Origin: Paramylibacter kogurei | GTDB lineage: Bacteria; Pseudomonadota; Alphaproteobacteria; Rhodobacterales; Rhodobacteraceae | Assembly (NCBI RefSeq): GCF_002742285.1 | Contig: NZ_MDGM01000013.1 | Coordinates: forward strand, 1-64,000 | Length of the DNA stretch: 64,000 bases | Direction of reading: 5' to 3' | Shown: positions 46,885 to 56,231 of the stretch, piece by piece | Numbering within the stretch: the stretch's first letter is position 1 | How the letters are laid out: each line of letters starts with the position of its first letter | The notes under the pieces: model-generated | The model's input: only the letters and a program-made list of their open reading frames with translations | The model's database searches: none | What the model was told of the DNA's origin: nothing | Program-made: the position numbers and the translations under genes

Positions 46885-48453
46885 ATGTCTGAAACAATGA
46901 ATAAAACGAGCGGCGCAAATGCCGCTCGTTACGCGCTGGAATTGCAAGGGGTTTCAAAATCCTTTGGGCTTGTGCGTGCGAACCGCAATATTGATCTTAA
47001 AATTGAATCTGGCACGATCCACGGTATCATTGGTGAAAATGGTGCGGGGAAATCGACATTGATGAATATCCTCTTTGGGATGCATCGCGCGGATTCAGGC
47101 AAGATGTTCGCTAATGGCGAACAGGTGAATGTTCGCAACAGCGCAGATGCAATCGCACATGGCATTGGCATGGTGCACCAGCATTTCATGTTGGTGAACC
47201 GGTTTAGCGTTTTGGAAAACGTCATGCTCGGAAGCGAAGGCGGCAGCCTGCTCAAACAGGGCAAACAGGCCACAATTGCGCGGCTCAAAGAGCTGGGCGA
47301 TACATATGGCATGGTGGTTGATCCCCATGCATTGATCAGCGATCTGAATGTTGGCATGCGCCAACGTGTTGAAATTTTAAAAGCGCTCAAGGGTGGTGCA
47401 CGGATATTGATCCTTGATGAACCAACTGGCGTTTTAACCCCCCAAGAAACCGAACAATTGTTTGAAATTTTGCGGGTGTTGCGGGCCGATGGTGTGACAG
47501 TGTTGCTGATCACACATAAATTGGCCGAGATTATGGAAATCACCGACAATGTGTCGATCATGCGCGCGGGTAAAATGGTGGGGCATCGCGCCACCGCCGA
47601 AACATCCCCCCAAGAACTGGCCGAATTGATGGTGGGGCGCAAAGTGTTGTTGAATGTCGACAAAGACGCGCCACAAACAAATAACGTTTTGCTTGATGTG
47701 CAAGGGCTTGGCGCCATGTCATCACGCGGGCATCGCATTTTGGATGATGTGTCGTTTCAGGTAAAAGGCGGCGAAATTCTTGGCATTGCGGGTGTATCGG
47801 GCAATGGGCAAACACCGTTGATGGAAATTCTGACGGGGATGCGCATTCCTGATCGTGGGCATGTTGAAATTTTGGGCGAAACCATTTCCCATGATGCGCC
47901 CAAAACACCAAAACAATTGCGTGAAATTGGTGTCGGTCATATCCCCGAAGATCGCCATGTGCATGGCTTGGTGCTTGATTTCGAAGCACAGGAAAACATG
48001 ATCCTTGGCTATCACGATGGGGCGTTATCGGGTGATGGGCGGTTGATGGATCGCGCAGGGATACGCGCGCATTGTGAAACGCAGATGGAAAAATACGATG
48101 TGCGCCCACGCGACCCGATGTTGCCAGCGGCGAATTTTTCGGGCGGTAATCAACAGAAAATCGTGATTGCGCGTGAAATGTATTCCAACCCCAAAGTGTT
48201 GATCGTTGGTCAACCCACGCGCGGCGTGGATGTGGGTGCGATTGAATTCATTCATAAACAACTGATCGCATTGCGCGATGCGGGCTGTGCCATCGTTGTG
48301 GTTTCCGTTGAACTGGACGAGGTCATGGGCCTGTCGGATCGGATCATGGTAATGAACGATGGCAAAAATATAGGCATTGTAGATGCGGATAAAACAGACA
48401 CCAACATGCTCGGCCTGATGATGGCGGGTATCGAACAAGAGGCCGTGGCATGA
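46885..48453 (+). CDS. Nucleoside ABC transporter ATP-binding protein (two NBDs)
   Basis: A 522-residue cytoplasmic ATPase with tandem nucleotide-binding domains, as in sugar/nucleoside CUT2-like importers. The first Walker A is GENGAGKST, with LNVGMRQRVEILKAL as signature region; the second domain has GVSGNGQT as a diverged Walker A and FSGGNQQKIVIARE as signature, then QPTRGVDVG. The start at 46885 is the most plausible ATG although no strong ribosome binding site is seen; the N-terminal 20 codons contain the hairpin at 46906-46929. The stop overlaps the first permease start (ATGA). Confidence 0.93.
   Translation: MSETMNKTSGANAARYALELQGVSKSFGLVRANRNIDLKIESGTIHGIIGENGAGKSTLMNILFGMHRADSGKMFANGEQVNVRNSADAIAHGIGMVHQHFMLVNRFSVLENVMLGSEGGSLLKQGKQATIARLKELGDTYGMVVDPHALISDLNVGMRQRVEILKALKGGARILILDEPTGVLTPQETEQLFEILRVLRADGVTVLLITHKLAEIMEITDNVSIMRAGKMVGHRATAETSPQELAELMVGRKVLLNVDKDAPQTNNVLLDVQGLGAMSSRGHRILDDVSFQVKGGEILGIAGVSGNGQTPLMEILTGMRIPDRGHVEILGETISHDAPKTPKQLREIGVGHIPEDRHVHGLVLDFEAQENMILGYHDGALSGDGRLMDRAGIRAHCETQMEKYDVRPRDPMLPAANFSGGNQQKIVIAREMYSNPKVLIVGQPTRGVDVGAIEFIHKQLIALRDAGCAIVVVSVELDEVMGLSDRIMVMNDGKNIGIVDADKTDTNMLGLMMAGIEQEAVA
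46906..46929 (+). other. Hairpin within the 5' end of the ATPase gene
   Basis: A perfect 9-bp GC-rich stem (46906-46914 with 46921-46929, loop of 6) begins 40 bases after the substrate-binding protein stop and lies inside codons 8-15 of the ATPase. There is no T-tract, so it is not a terminator; it may stabilise the upstream transcript or limit ATPase translation. Confidence 0.6.
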
Positions 48454-49568
48454 ACGTAACCCCGCCATTACCCAAATGGGCAGATTTGATATTGCTGCCG
48501 CTGATCAACCTGTTCGCCGCGTTTTTCGTGTGCGGGTTGATCGTTTTGGCCATCGGGGAAAACCCGTTTACGGCATTAAACGTGATGATCAAGGGCGCGT
48601 TTTTCTATCCTGAAAGCCTTGGATATACGCTTTATTACACCACCAATTTTATCTTTACGGGGTTGGCCGTGGCCACTGCGTTTCACGCTTTGATGTTTAA
48701 CATCGGTGGCGAAGGGCAGGCGTATATTGGCGGACTTGGTGCCGCTGTTGTGGCACTGTTGTTTGGGCCAAATTTACCGATGCTGATCGTGTTGCCGTTG
48801 TGTATCCTATCGTCCGCCGCGTTTGGCGCACTGTGGGCATTGATCCCGGGTTATCTGCAAGCAAAACGCGGCAGCCATATCGTGATTACCACGATTATGT
48901 TCAACTTTTTGGCGTCATCTTTGATGGTGTGGTTATTGGCGGGGCCTTTGATGCAACAGGGGCAACAATCGCCCCAAACCGTATTATTTGCAGACGCCGC
49001 GCAATTGCCCCAAATGCGCGAGGTGTTAGGTTATTTCGGTTTTGAATTGGCTAATTCGCCGTGGAACCTGTCATTTTTTATCGCACTGATTGCGCTGGTG
49101 GTGTTTTACATTTTGATCTGGAAAACCCGCTTGGGTTATGAAATTCGCGCAGTTGGTAAAAACCAAGAAGCGGCGCGTTATGCGGGCATCAATGTGGCCA
49201 AGATCATCATCATTGCCATGGCGATTTCAGGCGCATTTGCTGGTCTGATGGCCACGAACGAGGTTTTGGGCGTGCATAATCGCGTGATCCTGAATTTCAC
49301 CGCTGGCTATGGTTTCACGGGGATTGCTGTGGCGCTGATGGGGCGCAATCATCCCATCGGGATATTTTTGGCAAGCCTTCTGTTTGGTGCATTATACCAA
49401 GGGGGCGCAGAGCTTGATTTTGAATTCACCTCCATCACACGCGAAATGGTGGTGCTGATCCAAGGGATGATCATCCTGTTTTCAGGCGCGCTGGCCTATA
49501 TGTTTAACCCAAGTTTGGCGCGGTTAATCGCGCGGATTTCTGCACCAAAGGAGGCAACTGATGGCTGA
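48450..49568 (+). CDS. Nucleoside ABC transporter permease 1
   Basis: A 372-residue inner-membrane permease of the branched-chain amino acid/nucleoside permease family (BPD_transp_2), with about ten hydrophobic segments. GGEGQAYIGGLGAA and the cytoplasmic EAA-like loop YEIRAVGKNQEAARYAGINV are characteristic. It pairs with the second permease encoded immediately downstream (8-bp overlap). Confidence 0.93.
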   Translation: MNVTPPLPKWADLILLPLINLFAAFFVCGLIVLAIGENPFTALNVMIKGAFFYPESLGYTLYYTTNFIFTGLAVATAFHALMFNIGGEGQAYIGGLGAAVVALLFGPNLPMLIVLPLCILSSAAFGALWALIPGYLQAKRGSHIVITTIMFNFLASSLMVWLLAGPLMQQGQQSPQTVLFADAAQLPQMREVLGYFGFELANSPWNLSFFIALIALVVFYILIWKTRLGYEIRAVGKNQEAARYAGINVAKIIIIAMAISGAFAGLMATNEVLGVHNRVILNFTAGYGFTGIAVALMGRNHPIGIFLASLLFGALYQGGAELDFEFTSITREMVVLIQGMIILFSGALAYMFNPSLARLIARISAPKEATDG

Positions 49569-50529
49569 TTTCATGTTACAGCTTTTGCTGACCTTTGATG
49601 CGACCTTGCGTTTGGCGACACCGCTGATCCTGTGTGCGATGGCGGGGATTTTTTCCGAACGCTCTGGCATTGTTGATATTTCGCTAGAAGGGAAATTATT
49701 ATCAGGTGCCTTTGTGGCCGCCGCCGTAACAGCACTGACCGGTTCGCCTTGGATCGGATTGATGGCGGCGATTTGTGCGTCGGTTTTCATGTCTTTGATA
49801 CACGGGTTTGCCTGTATCACCCATCGCGGCGATCAGGTGGTATCTGGCCTTGCGATCAATATTCTTGCATCTGGGTTAACCATTATCATCGGCATTGCAC
49901 TGTTTAAAAAGGGCGGGCAAACACCAGCCCTATCCAGCGATGAACGCTTTCGTGGCATCGAATGGTTTGGCGTGAATCTGATGGATAATATCCCGATCAT
50001 CGGCACGATCTATCGCCAATTGATCAGCGGGCATAGCTTGCTGGTTTATATGGCGCTGTTGGCGGTGCCACTTTGTGCATTTATCCTGTATCGAACACGT
50101 TATGGTTTGCGCCTGCGCGCAGTCGGTGAAAAACCAGAATCCGTGGATAGCGCGGGTGTTTCCGTTGCATGGCTGCGTTATCGCGCCTTGATCATCGGCG
50201 GGATATTTTGCGGCATCGCGGGTGCATATCTGTCAATTTCACATGGTGCGAATTTTGTGCGTGAAATGTCTGCGGGCAAAGGCTACATCGCCTTGGCCGC
50301 GGTGATTTTTGGCAACTGGCGCCCGATCAAGGCATTTTATGCCTGTCTGTTATTTGGCTTTTTGGATGCCGCAACATCGCGATTGCAAGGGGTTGATATT
50401 CCGCTGATCGGGGAAATCCCGATTCAGTTGATGCTGGCCATTCCATATATCGTGACCGTGCTGTTGCTGGCAGGTTTCATTGGCCGCCCAACACCCCCCG
50501 CCGCCATCGGTGTGCCATATGAAAAATAG
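49561..50529 (+). CDS. Nucleoside ABC transporter permease 2
   Basis: A 322-residue permease of the same family. FSERSGIVDISLEGKLLSGAF at the N-terminus, where SGIVDISLEGKLL is the family hallmark, and the loop YGLRLRAVGEKPESVDSAGV support the assignment. Heterodimer partner of the preceding permease; the cytidine deaminase gene follows after 6 bp. Confidence 0.93.
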   Translation: MADFMLQLLLTFDATLRLATPLILCAMAGIFSERSGIVDISLEGKLLSGAFVAAAVTALTGSPWIGLMAAICASVFMSLIHGFACITHRGDQVVSGLAINILASGLTIIIGIALFKKGGQTPALSSDERFRGIEWFGVNLMDNIPIIGTIYRQLISGHSLLVYMALLAVPLCAFILYRTRYGLRLRAVGEKPESVDSAGVSVAWLRYRALIIGGIFCGIAGAYLSISHGANFVREMSAGKGYIALAAVIFGNWRPIKAFYACLLFGFLDAATSRLQGVDIPLIGEIPIQLMLAIPYIVTVLLLAGFIGRPTPPAAIGVPYEK

Positions 50530-50535
50530 GATTTC

Positions 50536-50937
50536 ATGATGCAAAAACTGGATGATGACACCATTCAAACATTGATCGCGGCGGCGACGGATGTGATGAA
50601 AAACGCCCATGTTCCCTATTCCAATTTTCGCGTAGGTGCTGCGATGTTGATGGACAATGGCGACGTTATCACAGGGTGCAATATCGAAAACGCATCCTTT
50701 GGTGGCACGATCTGTGCCGAGCGTTCGGCGATTGCGGCGGCGGTATCATCGGGGCGGCGCGATATCCGCGCGATATGCGTAACAAACACCACAGATACCA
50801 GAATCACACCCTGTGGAATTTGCCGCCAAGTGATCTATGAATTTGGCCAAGAGATTCCCGTGATTTGTACAAACAATCAAGGTGATTACGACATTTTCAC
50901 CATTGATGCATTATTGCCCAATGCATTTGTCCTGTAA
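50536..50937 (+). CDS. cdd: Cytidine deaminase
   Basis: A 133-residue homotetrameric-type cytidine deaminase. The zinc site is intact: CAERSA with the catalytic Glu, and PCGICRQ with the two other Cys ligands; YSNFRVGAAM is the substrate loop. It converts cytidine and deoxycytidine to uridine and deoxyuridine after import. It closes the nucleoside salvage operon. The downstream 5-bp CCTGT/ACAGG stem plus T-runs could end transcription but is weak. Confidence 0.95.
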   Translation: MMQKLDDDTIQTLIAAATDVMKNAHVPYSNFRVGAAMLMDNGDVITGCNIENASFGGTICAERSAIAAAVSSGRRDIRAICVTNTTDTRITPCGICRQVIYEFGQEIPVICTNNQGDYDIFTIDALLPNAFVL

Positions 50938-51059
50938 GGACGGGTTTTAACAGGCTTTTTGACTTTTTTCGCAACGGAATCTGAAAAGGTTCTTTTGCTA
51001 CATACGAATCCCTGTAAGGTCTGTGATCAGAAACCAGAATGAATCTGGAAAAACGGCTT

Positions 51060-51079
51060 GGGGTATATGGATATACCCC
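51060..51079. promoter_or_regulatory. Palindromic hairpin before the livK-type gene
   Basis: GGGGTATAT and ATATACCCC are separated by two bases, a perfect 9-bp inverted repeat that ends 21 bp before the ATG at 51101. It could be an operator or an mRNA leader hairpin next to the ribosome binding site. Confidence 0.5.
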
Positions 51080-51100
51080 AATCATAACTGGGAGAAAAAC

Positions 51101-52285
51101 ATGAAACATATTTTGAAAACAACCGCGGCGGCATTGGCGCTGACGGCTGGTGTGGCATCTGCAGAAGATGTGAAATTGGGCGTATTCTTGGGCTTTACGG
51201 GTCCATTGGAATCGCTGGTTGCGAACATGGCACCCGGTGCGGAAACCGCGATTACAGAGGTATCTGAATCAGGTAAATTCATGGGTGGTTCAACCGTAAC
51301 TGCGGTGCGTGCCGATACAACATGTATCGATTCAGCGGCGGCAACTGCTGCGGCGGAACGTTTGATCACATCTGACAAAGTATCAGGCATCGTTGGCGGT
51401 GACTGTTCTGGTGTAACAACCGCGGCGCTGACAAACGTGGCATTGCCAAACGGCATGGTGATGATTTCACCATCTGCAACATCACCAGCACTTTCAACAG
51501 TTGAAGATAACGGTCTGTTCTTTCGCACAGCACCATCCGATGCACGTCAAGGCGTTGTAATGTCTGACATCATCATGGATCGTGGTTTCAAAGAGGTCGC
51601 GCTGACATATACCAACAATGACTACGGCAAAGGTTTGGCCGATGCATTCCAAGCAGCATTCGAAGCGGCTGGTGGTAAAGTGACCATTTCAACCCCACAC
51701 GAAGATGGCAAAGCGGACTATTCTGCCGAAGTGGGTGCATTGCAATCTGCGGGTGGCGAAATCTTGGTTGTTGCGGGTTATCTTGACCAAGGTGGTAAGG
51801 GCATCATCCAAGCATCATTGGACACAGATGCGTTTGACACATTCGTATTGCCAGACGGCATGGTTGGTGACGCATTGCCAGAAGCAATTGGCGATGATTT
51901 GAACGGTTCATTCGGCCAAGCACCAGGTTCCGACAGCGAAGGCGCTGGTAAACTGGTTGAATTGGCGGGCGATGCCTATAACGCGACATCACCGTTTTCC
52001 GCAGAAAGCTATGACGCGGCGGCCTTGATCATGTTGGCGATGCAAGCCGCAAATTCAACAGATCCAGCAGCCTACAAAGAAAAGGTCATGGATGTGGCCA
52101 ACGCACCGGGTGAAAAAATCCTGCCAGGTGAATTGGGCAAAGCCTTGGATATTCTGGCCGCAGGCGGCGAGATTGATTACGTTGGTGCATCCAACGTTGA
52201 ATTGATCGGTGCTGGCGAAAGCGCTGGTAACTATCGCGAAATCGAAATCAAAGACGCAGCATTGTCCACTGTTGGCTACCGCTAA
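51101..52285 (+). CDS. livK: Branched-chain amino acid-type ABC transporter substrate-binding protein
   Basis: A 394-residue periplasmic binding protein of the LivJ/LivK family. The signal peptide (KTTAAALALTAGVASA) is clear when translation starts at 51101, where GGGAGAAAAAC supplies the ribosome binding site; an earlier in-frame ATG adds 26 non-conserved residues. VKLGVFLGFTGPLESL and GGDCSGVTTAAL are characteristic of the fold. Cysteines are present in the mature part (DTTCIDSAA and GGDCSG), possibly a disulfide. The ligand may be leucine-type or another amino acid or amide. Confidence 0.9.
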   Translation: MKHILKTTAAALALTAGVASAEDVKLGVFLGFTGPLESLVANMAPGAETAITEVSESGKFMGGSTVTAVRADTTCIDSAAATAAAERLITSDKVSGIVGGDCSGVTTAALTNVALPNGMVMISPSATSPALSTVEDNGLFFRTAPSDARQGVVMSDIIMDRGFKEVALTYTNNDYGKGLADAFQAAFEAAGGKVTISTPHEDGKADYSAEVGALQSAGGEILVVAGYLDQGGKGIIQASLDTDAFDTFVLPDGMVGDALPEAIGDDLNGSFGQAPGSDSEGAGKLVELAGDAYNATSPFSAESYDAAALIMLAMQAANSTDPAAYKEKVMDVANAPGEKILPGELGKALDILAAGGEIDYVGASNVELIGAGESAGNYREIEIKDAALSTVGYR

Positions 52286-52303
52286 TCGTTTTTAAATCAA
52301 TTC

Positions 52304-52333
52304 AAGGCGGCCTTTCTCACGATTGGCCGCCTT
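52304..52333 (+). other. Intra-operon hairpin between livK-type and livG-type genes
   Basis: A perfect 9-bp stem (52304-52312 with 52325-52333), loop of 12, just 19 bases after the binding protein stop. Only a short T-run follows, so it probably stabilises the abundant binding-protein transcript or terminates only partly. Confidence 0.55.
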
Positions 52334-52358
52334 TACGTTATTGAAAGATCGCTTTTAC

Positions 52359-53138
52359 ATGATCAAAGTTGACAACCTTAGCAAACGCTTTGGCGGATTT
52401 TATGCCGTAAATGGCGCGACGCTAAATATTGCCACGGGTTCCATTACAGGGCTGATCGGCCCCAATGGCGCAGGCAAAACCACACTTTTTAACGTCATCG
52501 CAGGCGTGCACGCCCCCACGGGTGGCACCGTTATGCTTGATGGCGAGGATATCACCGGATTGCCGCCGCACACCTTGTTTCACAAGGGATTGTTGCGCAC
52601 ATTCCAAATTGCCCATGAATTTTCCACCATGACCGTGCGCGAAAACCTGATGATGGTGCCTGGCGATCAAGCAGGGGAGCGTCTGTGGGATGCATGGTTT
52701 AAACCAAACCTTGTGCGCGCCGAAGAATTGGAATTGCGCAAAAAGGCAGACGAAGTCATCGAATTTCTGGAAATCAGCCATGTCGCCGATGAATTGGCCG
52801 GCAATCTGTCTGGTGGTCAGAAAAAATTGTTGGAACTGGGGCGCACCATGATGGTGGACGCCAAGATCGTGTTTTTGGACGAGGTCGGCGCGGGCGTGAA
52901 CCGCACATTGCTCAATACCATTGGCGATGCGATTTTACGTCTGAACCAAGAACGCGGTTACACGTTTTGCATGATTGAACATGATATGAATTTCATCGGG
53001 CGTTTGTGCGACCCAGTGATCTGTATGGCCGAAGGCGCCGTTCTAGCCGAAGGTACGATTGATGAAATCAAAGCAAATGAACATGTGATCGAGGCCTATT
53101 TGGGCACAGGTTTGAAAAATAAGGAGGCCAAAGCATGA
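52359..53138 (+). CDS. livG: ABC transporter ATP-binding protein, LivG type
   Basis: A 259-residue ATPase. Walker A is GPNGAGKTT, the signature LSGGQKKLLELGR, and Walker B KIVFLDEVGAG; the short insertion around MMVPGDQAGERLWDAWF is typical of LivG. The start at 52359 (MIKVDNLSKRFGGF) is preferred over a frame-extended ATG at 52323 inside the hairpin region. It overlaps livF by four bases. Confidence 0.93.
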   Translation: MIKVDNLSKRFGGFYAVNGATLNIATGSITGLIGPNGAGKTTLFNVIAGVHAPTGGTVMLDGEDITGLPPHTLFHKGLLRTFQIAHEFSTMTVRENLMMVPGDQAGERLWDAWFKPNLVRAEELELRKKADEVIEFLEISHVADELAGNLSGGQKKLLELGRTMMVDAKIVFLDEVGAGVNRTLLNTIGDAILRLNQERGYTFCMIEHDMNFIGRLCDPVICMAEGAVLAEGTIDEIKANEHVIEAYLGTGLKNKEAKA

Positions 53139-53839
53139 GCTTTCTTATCGGTGAAAAAATGACGGGTGGATATGGTGGTGCAGATATTCTGCATGATTGT
53201 ACCATTGCGGCGGATCAGGGCGAAATTGCCGTGATCGTTGGCCCCAACGGCGCGGGTAAATCCACCGCCATGAAGGCCGTGTTTGGGATGTTAAACATCC
53301 ATTCGGGCCGCGTGATGTTGGATGGCGAGGATATTACCGCGCTCACCCCACAAGCGCGTGTGGCCAAAGGCATGGCATTTGTGCCCCAAACCAGCAATGT
53401 TTTCCCCACCATGAGCGTGGAAGAAAACCTTGAAATGGGCGCATTTTTGCGACGCGACAATATCCAAGAAACCATTGATCAGGTTTACGAGCTATTCCCG
53501 ATTTTGGGCGATAAACGTCGCCAAAATGCGGGTGAATTATCGGGTGGGCAACGCCAACAGGTGGCCGTTGGGCGTGCATTGATGACCCAGCCAAAGGTTT
53601 TGATGCTTGATGAACCCACAGCTGGTGTTTCACCCATCGTGATGGATGAATTATTCGATCGTATTATCGAGGTTGCCCGCACAGGCATTTCCATTTTGAT
53701 GGTCGAACAAAACGCACGCCAAGCCTTGGACATTGCCGACAAAGGTTACGTTCTGGTTCAGGGGCGCAATCGTTACACAGACACAGGTCAGGCGTTGATG
53801 AACAACCCTGATGTGCGCAAAAGCTTCTTGGGGGGTTAA
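53135..53839 (+). CDS. livF: ABC transporter ATP-binding protein, LivF type
   Basis: A 234-residue ATPase with Walker A GPNGAGKST, signature LSGGQRQQVAVGRAL and Walker B VLMLDEPTAG, of the short LivF form. It pairs with LivG to drive the importer encoded around it. The start overlaps the livG stop (ATGA). Confidence 0.94.
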   Translation: MSFLIGEKMTGGYGGADILHDCTIAADQGEIAVIVGPNGAGKSTAMKAVFGMLNIHSGRVMLDGEDITALTPQARVAKGMAFVPQTSNVFPTMSVEENLEMGAFLRRDNIQETIDQVYELFPILGDKRRQNAGELSGGQRQQVAVGRALMTQPKVLMLDEPTAGVSPIVMDELFDRIIEVARTGISILMVEQNARQALDIADKGYVLVQGRNRYTDTGQALMNNPDVRKSFLGG

Positions 53840-53843
53840 TCGC

Positions 53844-54854
53844 ATGGAATTACTCAACGCATTAATCTTGATGGCGAATTTTGTGCTGGTTCCAGCACTC
53901 GCCTATGGGAGCCAATTGGCCTTGGGCGCGCTTGGCGTGACCTTGATTTATGGCATCTTACGCTTTTCAAATTTCGCCCATGGCGACACGATGGCCTTTG
54001 GTACCATGGCGGTGATTTTATTCACGTGGTGGTTCCAATCCATGGGCATCAATTTGGGGCCGTTGCCCACGGCATTGCTGGCCTTGCCATTTGGCATCGC
54101 AATTTGCGCAGGGTTCGTTTTGGCCACGGACAAATTGGTCTATAAATTCTATCGCCAACAACGCGCCGCACCTGTGATTTACGTGATCGCATCGGTGGGG
54201 GTTATGTTTGTGCTTAACGGTATCGTGCGTTTTATCATCGGCCCCGATGATCAGGCATTCGCAGATGGCGAACGTTTCATCGTTCGTGCGCGATCATTCA
54301 AAGAATGGACGGGTCTGGAAGAGGGTTTAACCATCAAGGTCAGCCAAGGCATCACCGTCATCACCGCCGTGTTGGTTGTGGCGGCATTGTTCTGGTTTTT
54401 GAACCGCACGCGCACGGGTAAATCCATGCGTGCATTTTCCGATAACGAAGATTTGGCGCTGTTGTCAGGGATCAATCCAGACAAGGTGGTGATGGTCACA
54501 TGGATTATCGCAGCAGCACTCGCGACCATTGCGGGCACACTTTATGGTTTGGACAAAAGCTTTAAACCATTCACATATTTCCAACTCTTGCTGCCAATTT
54601 TTGCGGCGGCGATTGTTGGTGGGCTTGGCAATCCGCTGGGTGCGATTGCGGGGGGCTATGTGATTGCGTTTTCTGAAATCATGGTCACATATGCCTATAA
54701 AAAATTCATCGGATATATGGCGCCAGGCGATTGGTCGCCCGATAGTTTATTGCAATTGCTGGGCACGAATTACAAATTTTCGGTCAGCTTTGTGATCCTA
54801 TTGTTGGTGTTGCTGTTACGACCAACAGGTCTGTTTAAGGGGAAATCGGTATGA
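53844..54854 (+). CDS. livH: ABC transporter permease, LivH type
   Basis: A 336-residue polytopic membrane protein. LGALGVTLIYGILRFSNFAHGD (core GVTLIYGILRFSNFAHGD) is the LivH hallmark and the loop TRTGKSMRAFSDNEDLALLSG the coupling-helix region. The start at 53844, four bases after the livF stop, follows GGGGGG and gives the standard N-terminus MELLNALI; an upstream ATG lies inside livF. Confidence 0.93.
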   Translation: MELLNALILMANFVLVPALAYGSQLALGALGVTLIYGILRFSNFAHGDTMAFGTMAVILFTWWFQSMGINLGPLPTALLALPFGIAICAGFVLATDKLVYKFYRQQRAAPVIYVIASVGVMFVLNGIVRFIIGPDDQAFADGERFIVRARSFKEWTGLEEGLTIKVSQGITVITAVLVVAALFWFLNRTRTGKSMRAFSDNEDLALLSGINPDKVVMVTWIIAAALATIAGTLYGLDKSFKPFTYFQLLLPIFAAAIVGGLGNPLGAIAGGYVIAFSEIMVTYAYKKFIGYMAPGDWSPDSLLQLLGTNYKFSVSFVILLLVLLLRPTGLFKGKSV

Positions 54855-56164
54855 CCATGAATCGGAATTTTTTGTATTTCGCCATCATGGCGGTGCTGTT
54901 GGTGATCGTTGGGCAATTCCAAAGTTGGAACTTGTCCCTGTCGATTTTAAACCTGTGTTTGATTTCTGCGATTATGGCGCTGGGTGTAAATATCCAATGG
55001 GGCTATGCGGGATTGTTTAACGTGGGCATCATGGGCTTTGCCGCGCTTGGCGGTTTGGCCGCGGTGTTGATATCCATGCCACCTGTTCCTGCTGCTTGGG
55101 CTGCGGGGGGTGGTGGTGTTTTGCTTTCTGCTCTTGCAGGGGCGGCCACGATTATTGGCTGTATCGTTGCATATGCGAAATTGCCCAAAGGACGCGCGCG
55201 CAGCGCGATTATCGTTGCAATCGGTGTGATCGGGTTTTTCATCATGCGCGGCATTTTTGTACCCGCAACCGATGCAATCGAAAGCGTTGATGCCGCAAAA
55301 ACAGGATACCTCGGCGGGCTGGGATTGCCCGTGATTTTGGCTTGGCCAATTGGGGGGCTGCTGGCGGGTGGTGTTGCATGGGTAATTGGTAAAATCACAC
55401 TTGGATTGCGATCTGATTATCTGGCGATTGCAACATTGGGGATTTCAGAAATCATCGTTGCGATTATGAAAAACGAAGATTGGATGACGCGCGGTGTGAA
55501 AAACGTAAACGGTTTGCCCCGCCCTGTGCCTTTTGAAATTGACCTACAACAGGCCGAATGGTTTCAAAACCTATCGGCAAGTTTGGGCCAAGATGTCGTG
55601 ATCTTTTCCAGCATTTTTGTCAAACTTTGCTATGCCGGTTTGTTCTTGGCTGTGTTGCTTGCGATTTTCTGGTTATCAGAACGAGCGTTGAAATCGCCGT
55701 GGGGGCGTATGATGCGCGCCATTCGCGATAACGAAGTATCGGCAAATGCTATGGGCAAAGACGTGACATGGCGCCATTTACAGGTGTTTGTTTTGGGCTC
55801 GATGGTGGTTGGGATTGCGGGTGCAATGCTGACCACGCTTGATGGTCAGTTGACGCCCGCGTCATATCAACCGCTGCGGTTTACATTCCTGATCTGGGTG
55901 ATGGTGATTGTTGGCGGGTCTGGCAATAATATGGGCGCGGTGTTGGGCGGTTTTGTCGTCTGGTTTTTCTGGGTCGAGGCAGAACCGATTGGTATCTGGC
56001 TGATGGATACGCTGACCTCTGGCATGGCCGAGGATAGCGGCCTGCGTGCACATCTGTTGGATTCAGCCGCGCATATGCGTTTGATGACCATGGGTGTGAT
56101 CCTGTTGCTGGTCTTACGGTTTAGCCCGCGTGGATTGCTGCCTGAAAAAACAGGGCATCATTAA
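54851..56164 (+). CDS. livM: ABC transporter permease, LivM type
   Basis: A 437-residue polytopic permease, longer than LivH, as usual for LivM. NIQWGYAGLFNVGIMGFAALG and the coupling loop SPWGRMMRAIRDNEVSANAMG identify the family. ATG overlaps the livH stop. A strong terminator at 56195-56231 ends the operon. Confidence 0.93.
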   Translation: MTMNRNFLYFAIMAVLLVIVGQFQSWNLSLSILNLCLISAIMALGVNIQWGYAGLFNVGIMGFAALGGLAAVLISMPPVPAAWAAGGGGVLLSALAGAATIIGCIVAYAKLPKGRARSAIIVAIGVIGFFIMRGIFVPATDAIESVDAAKTGYLGGLGLPVILAWPIGGLLAGGVAWVIGKITLGLRSDYLAIATLGISEIIVAIMKNEDWMTRGVKNVNGLPRPVPFEIDLQQAEWFQNLSASLGQDVVIFSSIFVKLCYAGLFLAVLLAIFWLSERALKSPWGRMMRAIRDNEVSANAMGKDVTWRHLQVFVLGSMVVGIAGAMLTTLDGQLTPASYQPLRFTFLIWVMVIVGGSGNNMGAVLGGFVVWFFWVEAEPIGIWLMDTLTSGMAEDSGLRAHLLDSAAHMRLMTMGVILLLVLRFSPRGLLPEKTGHH

Positions 56165-56194
56165 TCAGCGCACGCATCATTTGCAAAAACGAAA

Positions 56195-56231
56195 GACGTC
56201 TGGGGTAAAACATCCCAGACGTCATTTTTTG
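56195..56231 (+). terminator. Rho-independent terminator of the liv operon
   Basis: A perfect 10-bp stem (56195-56204 with 56214-56223) with a 9-base loop is followed by ATTTTTTG. It starts 30 bases after the livM stop. Confidence 0.9.

Noticed and set aside
50929..50975. Terminator after cdd
   Set aside because: A CCTGT/ACAGG stem with T-runs exists but has only five pairs and a long loop; too weak to call.
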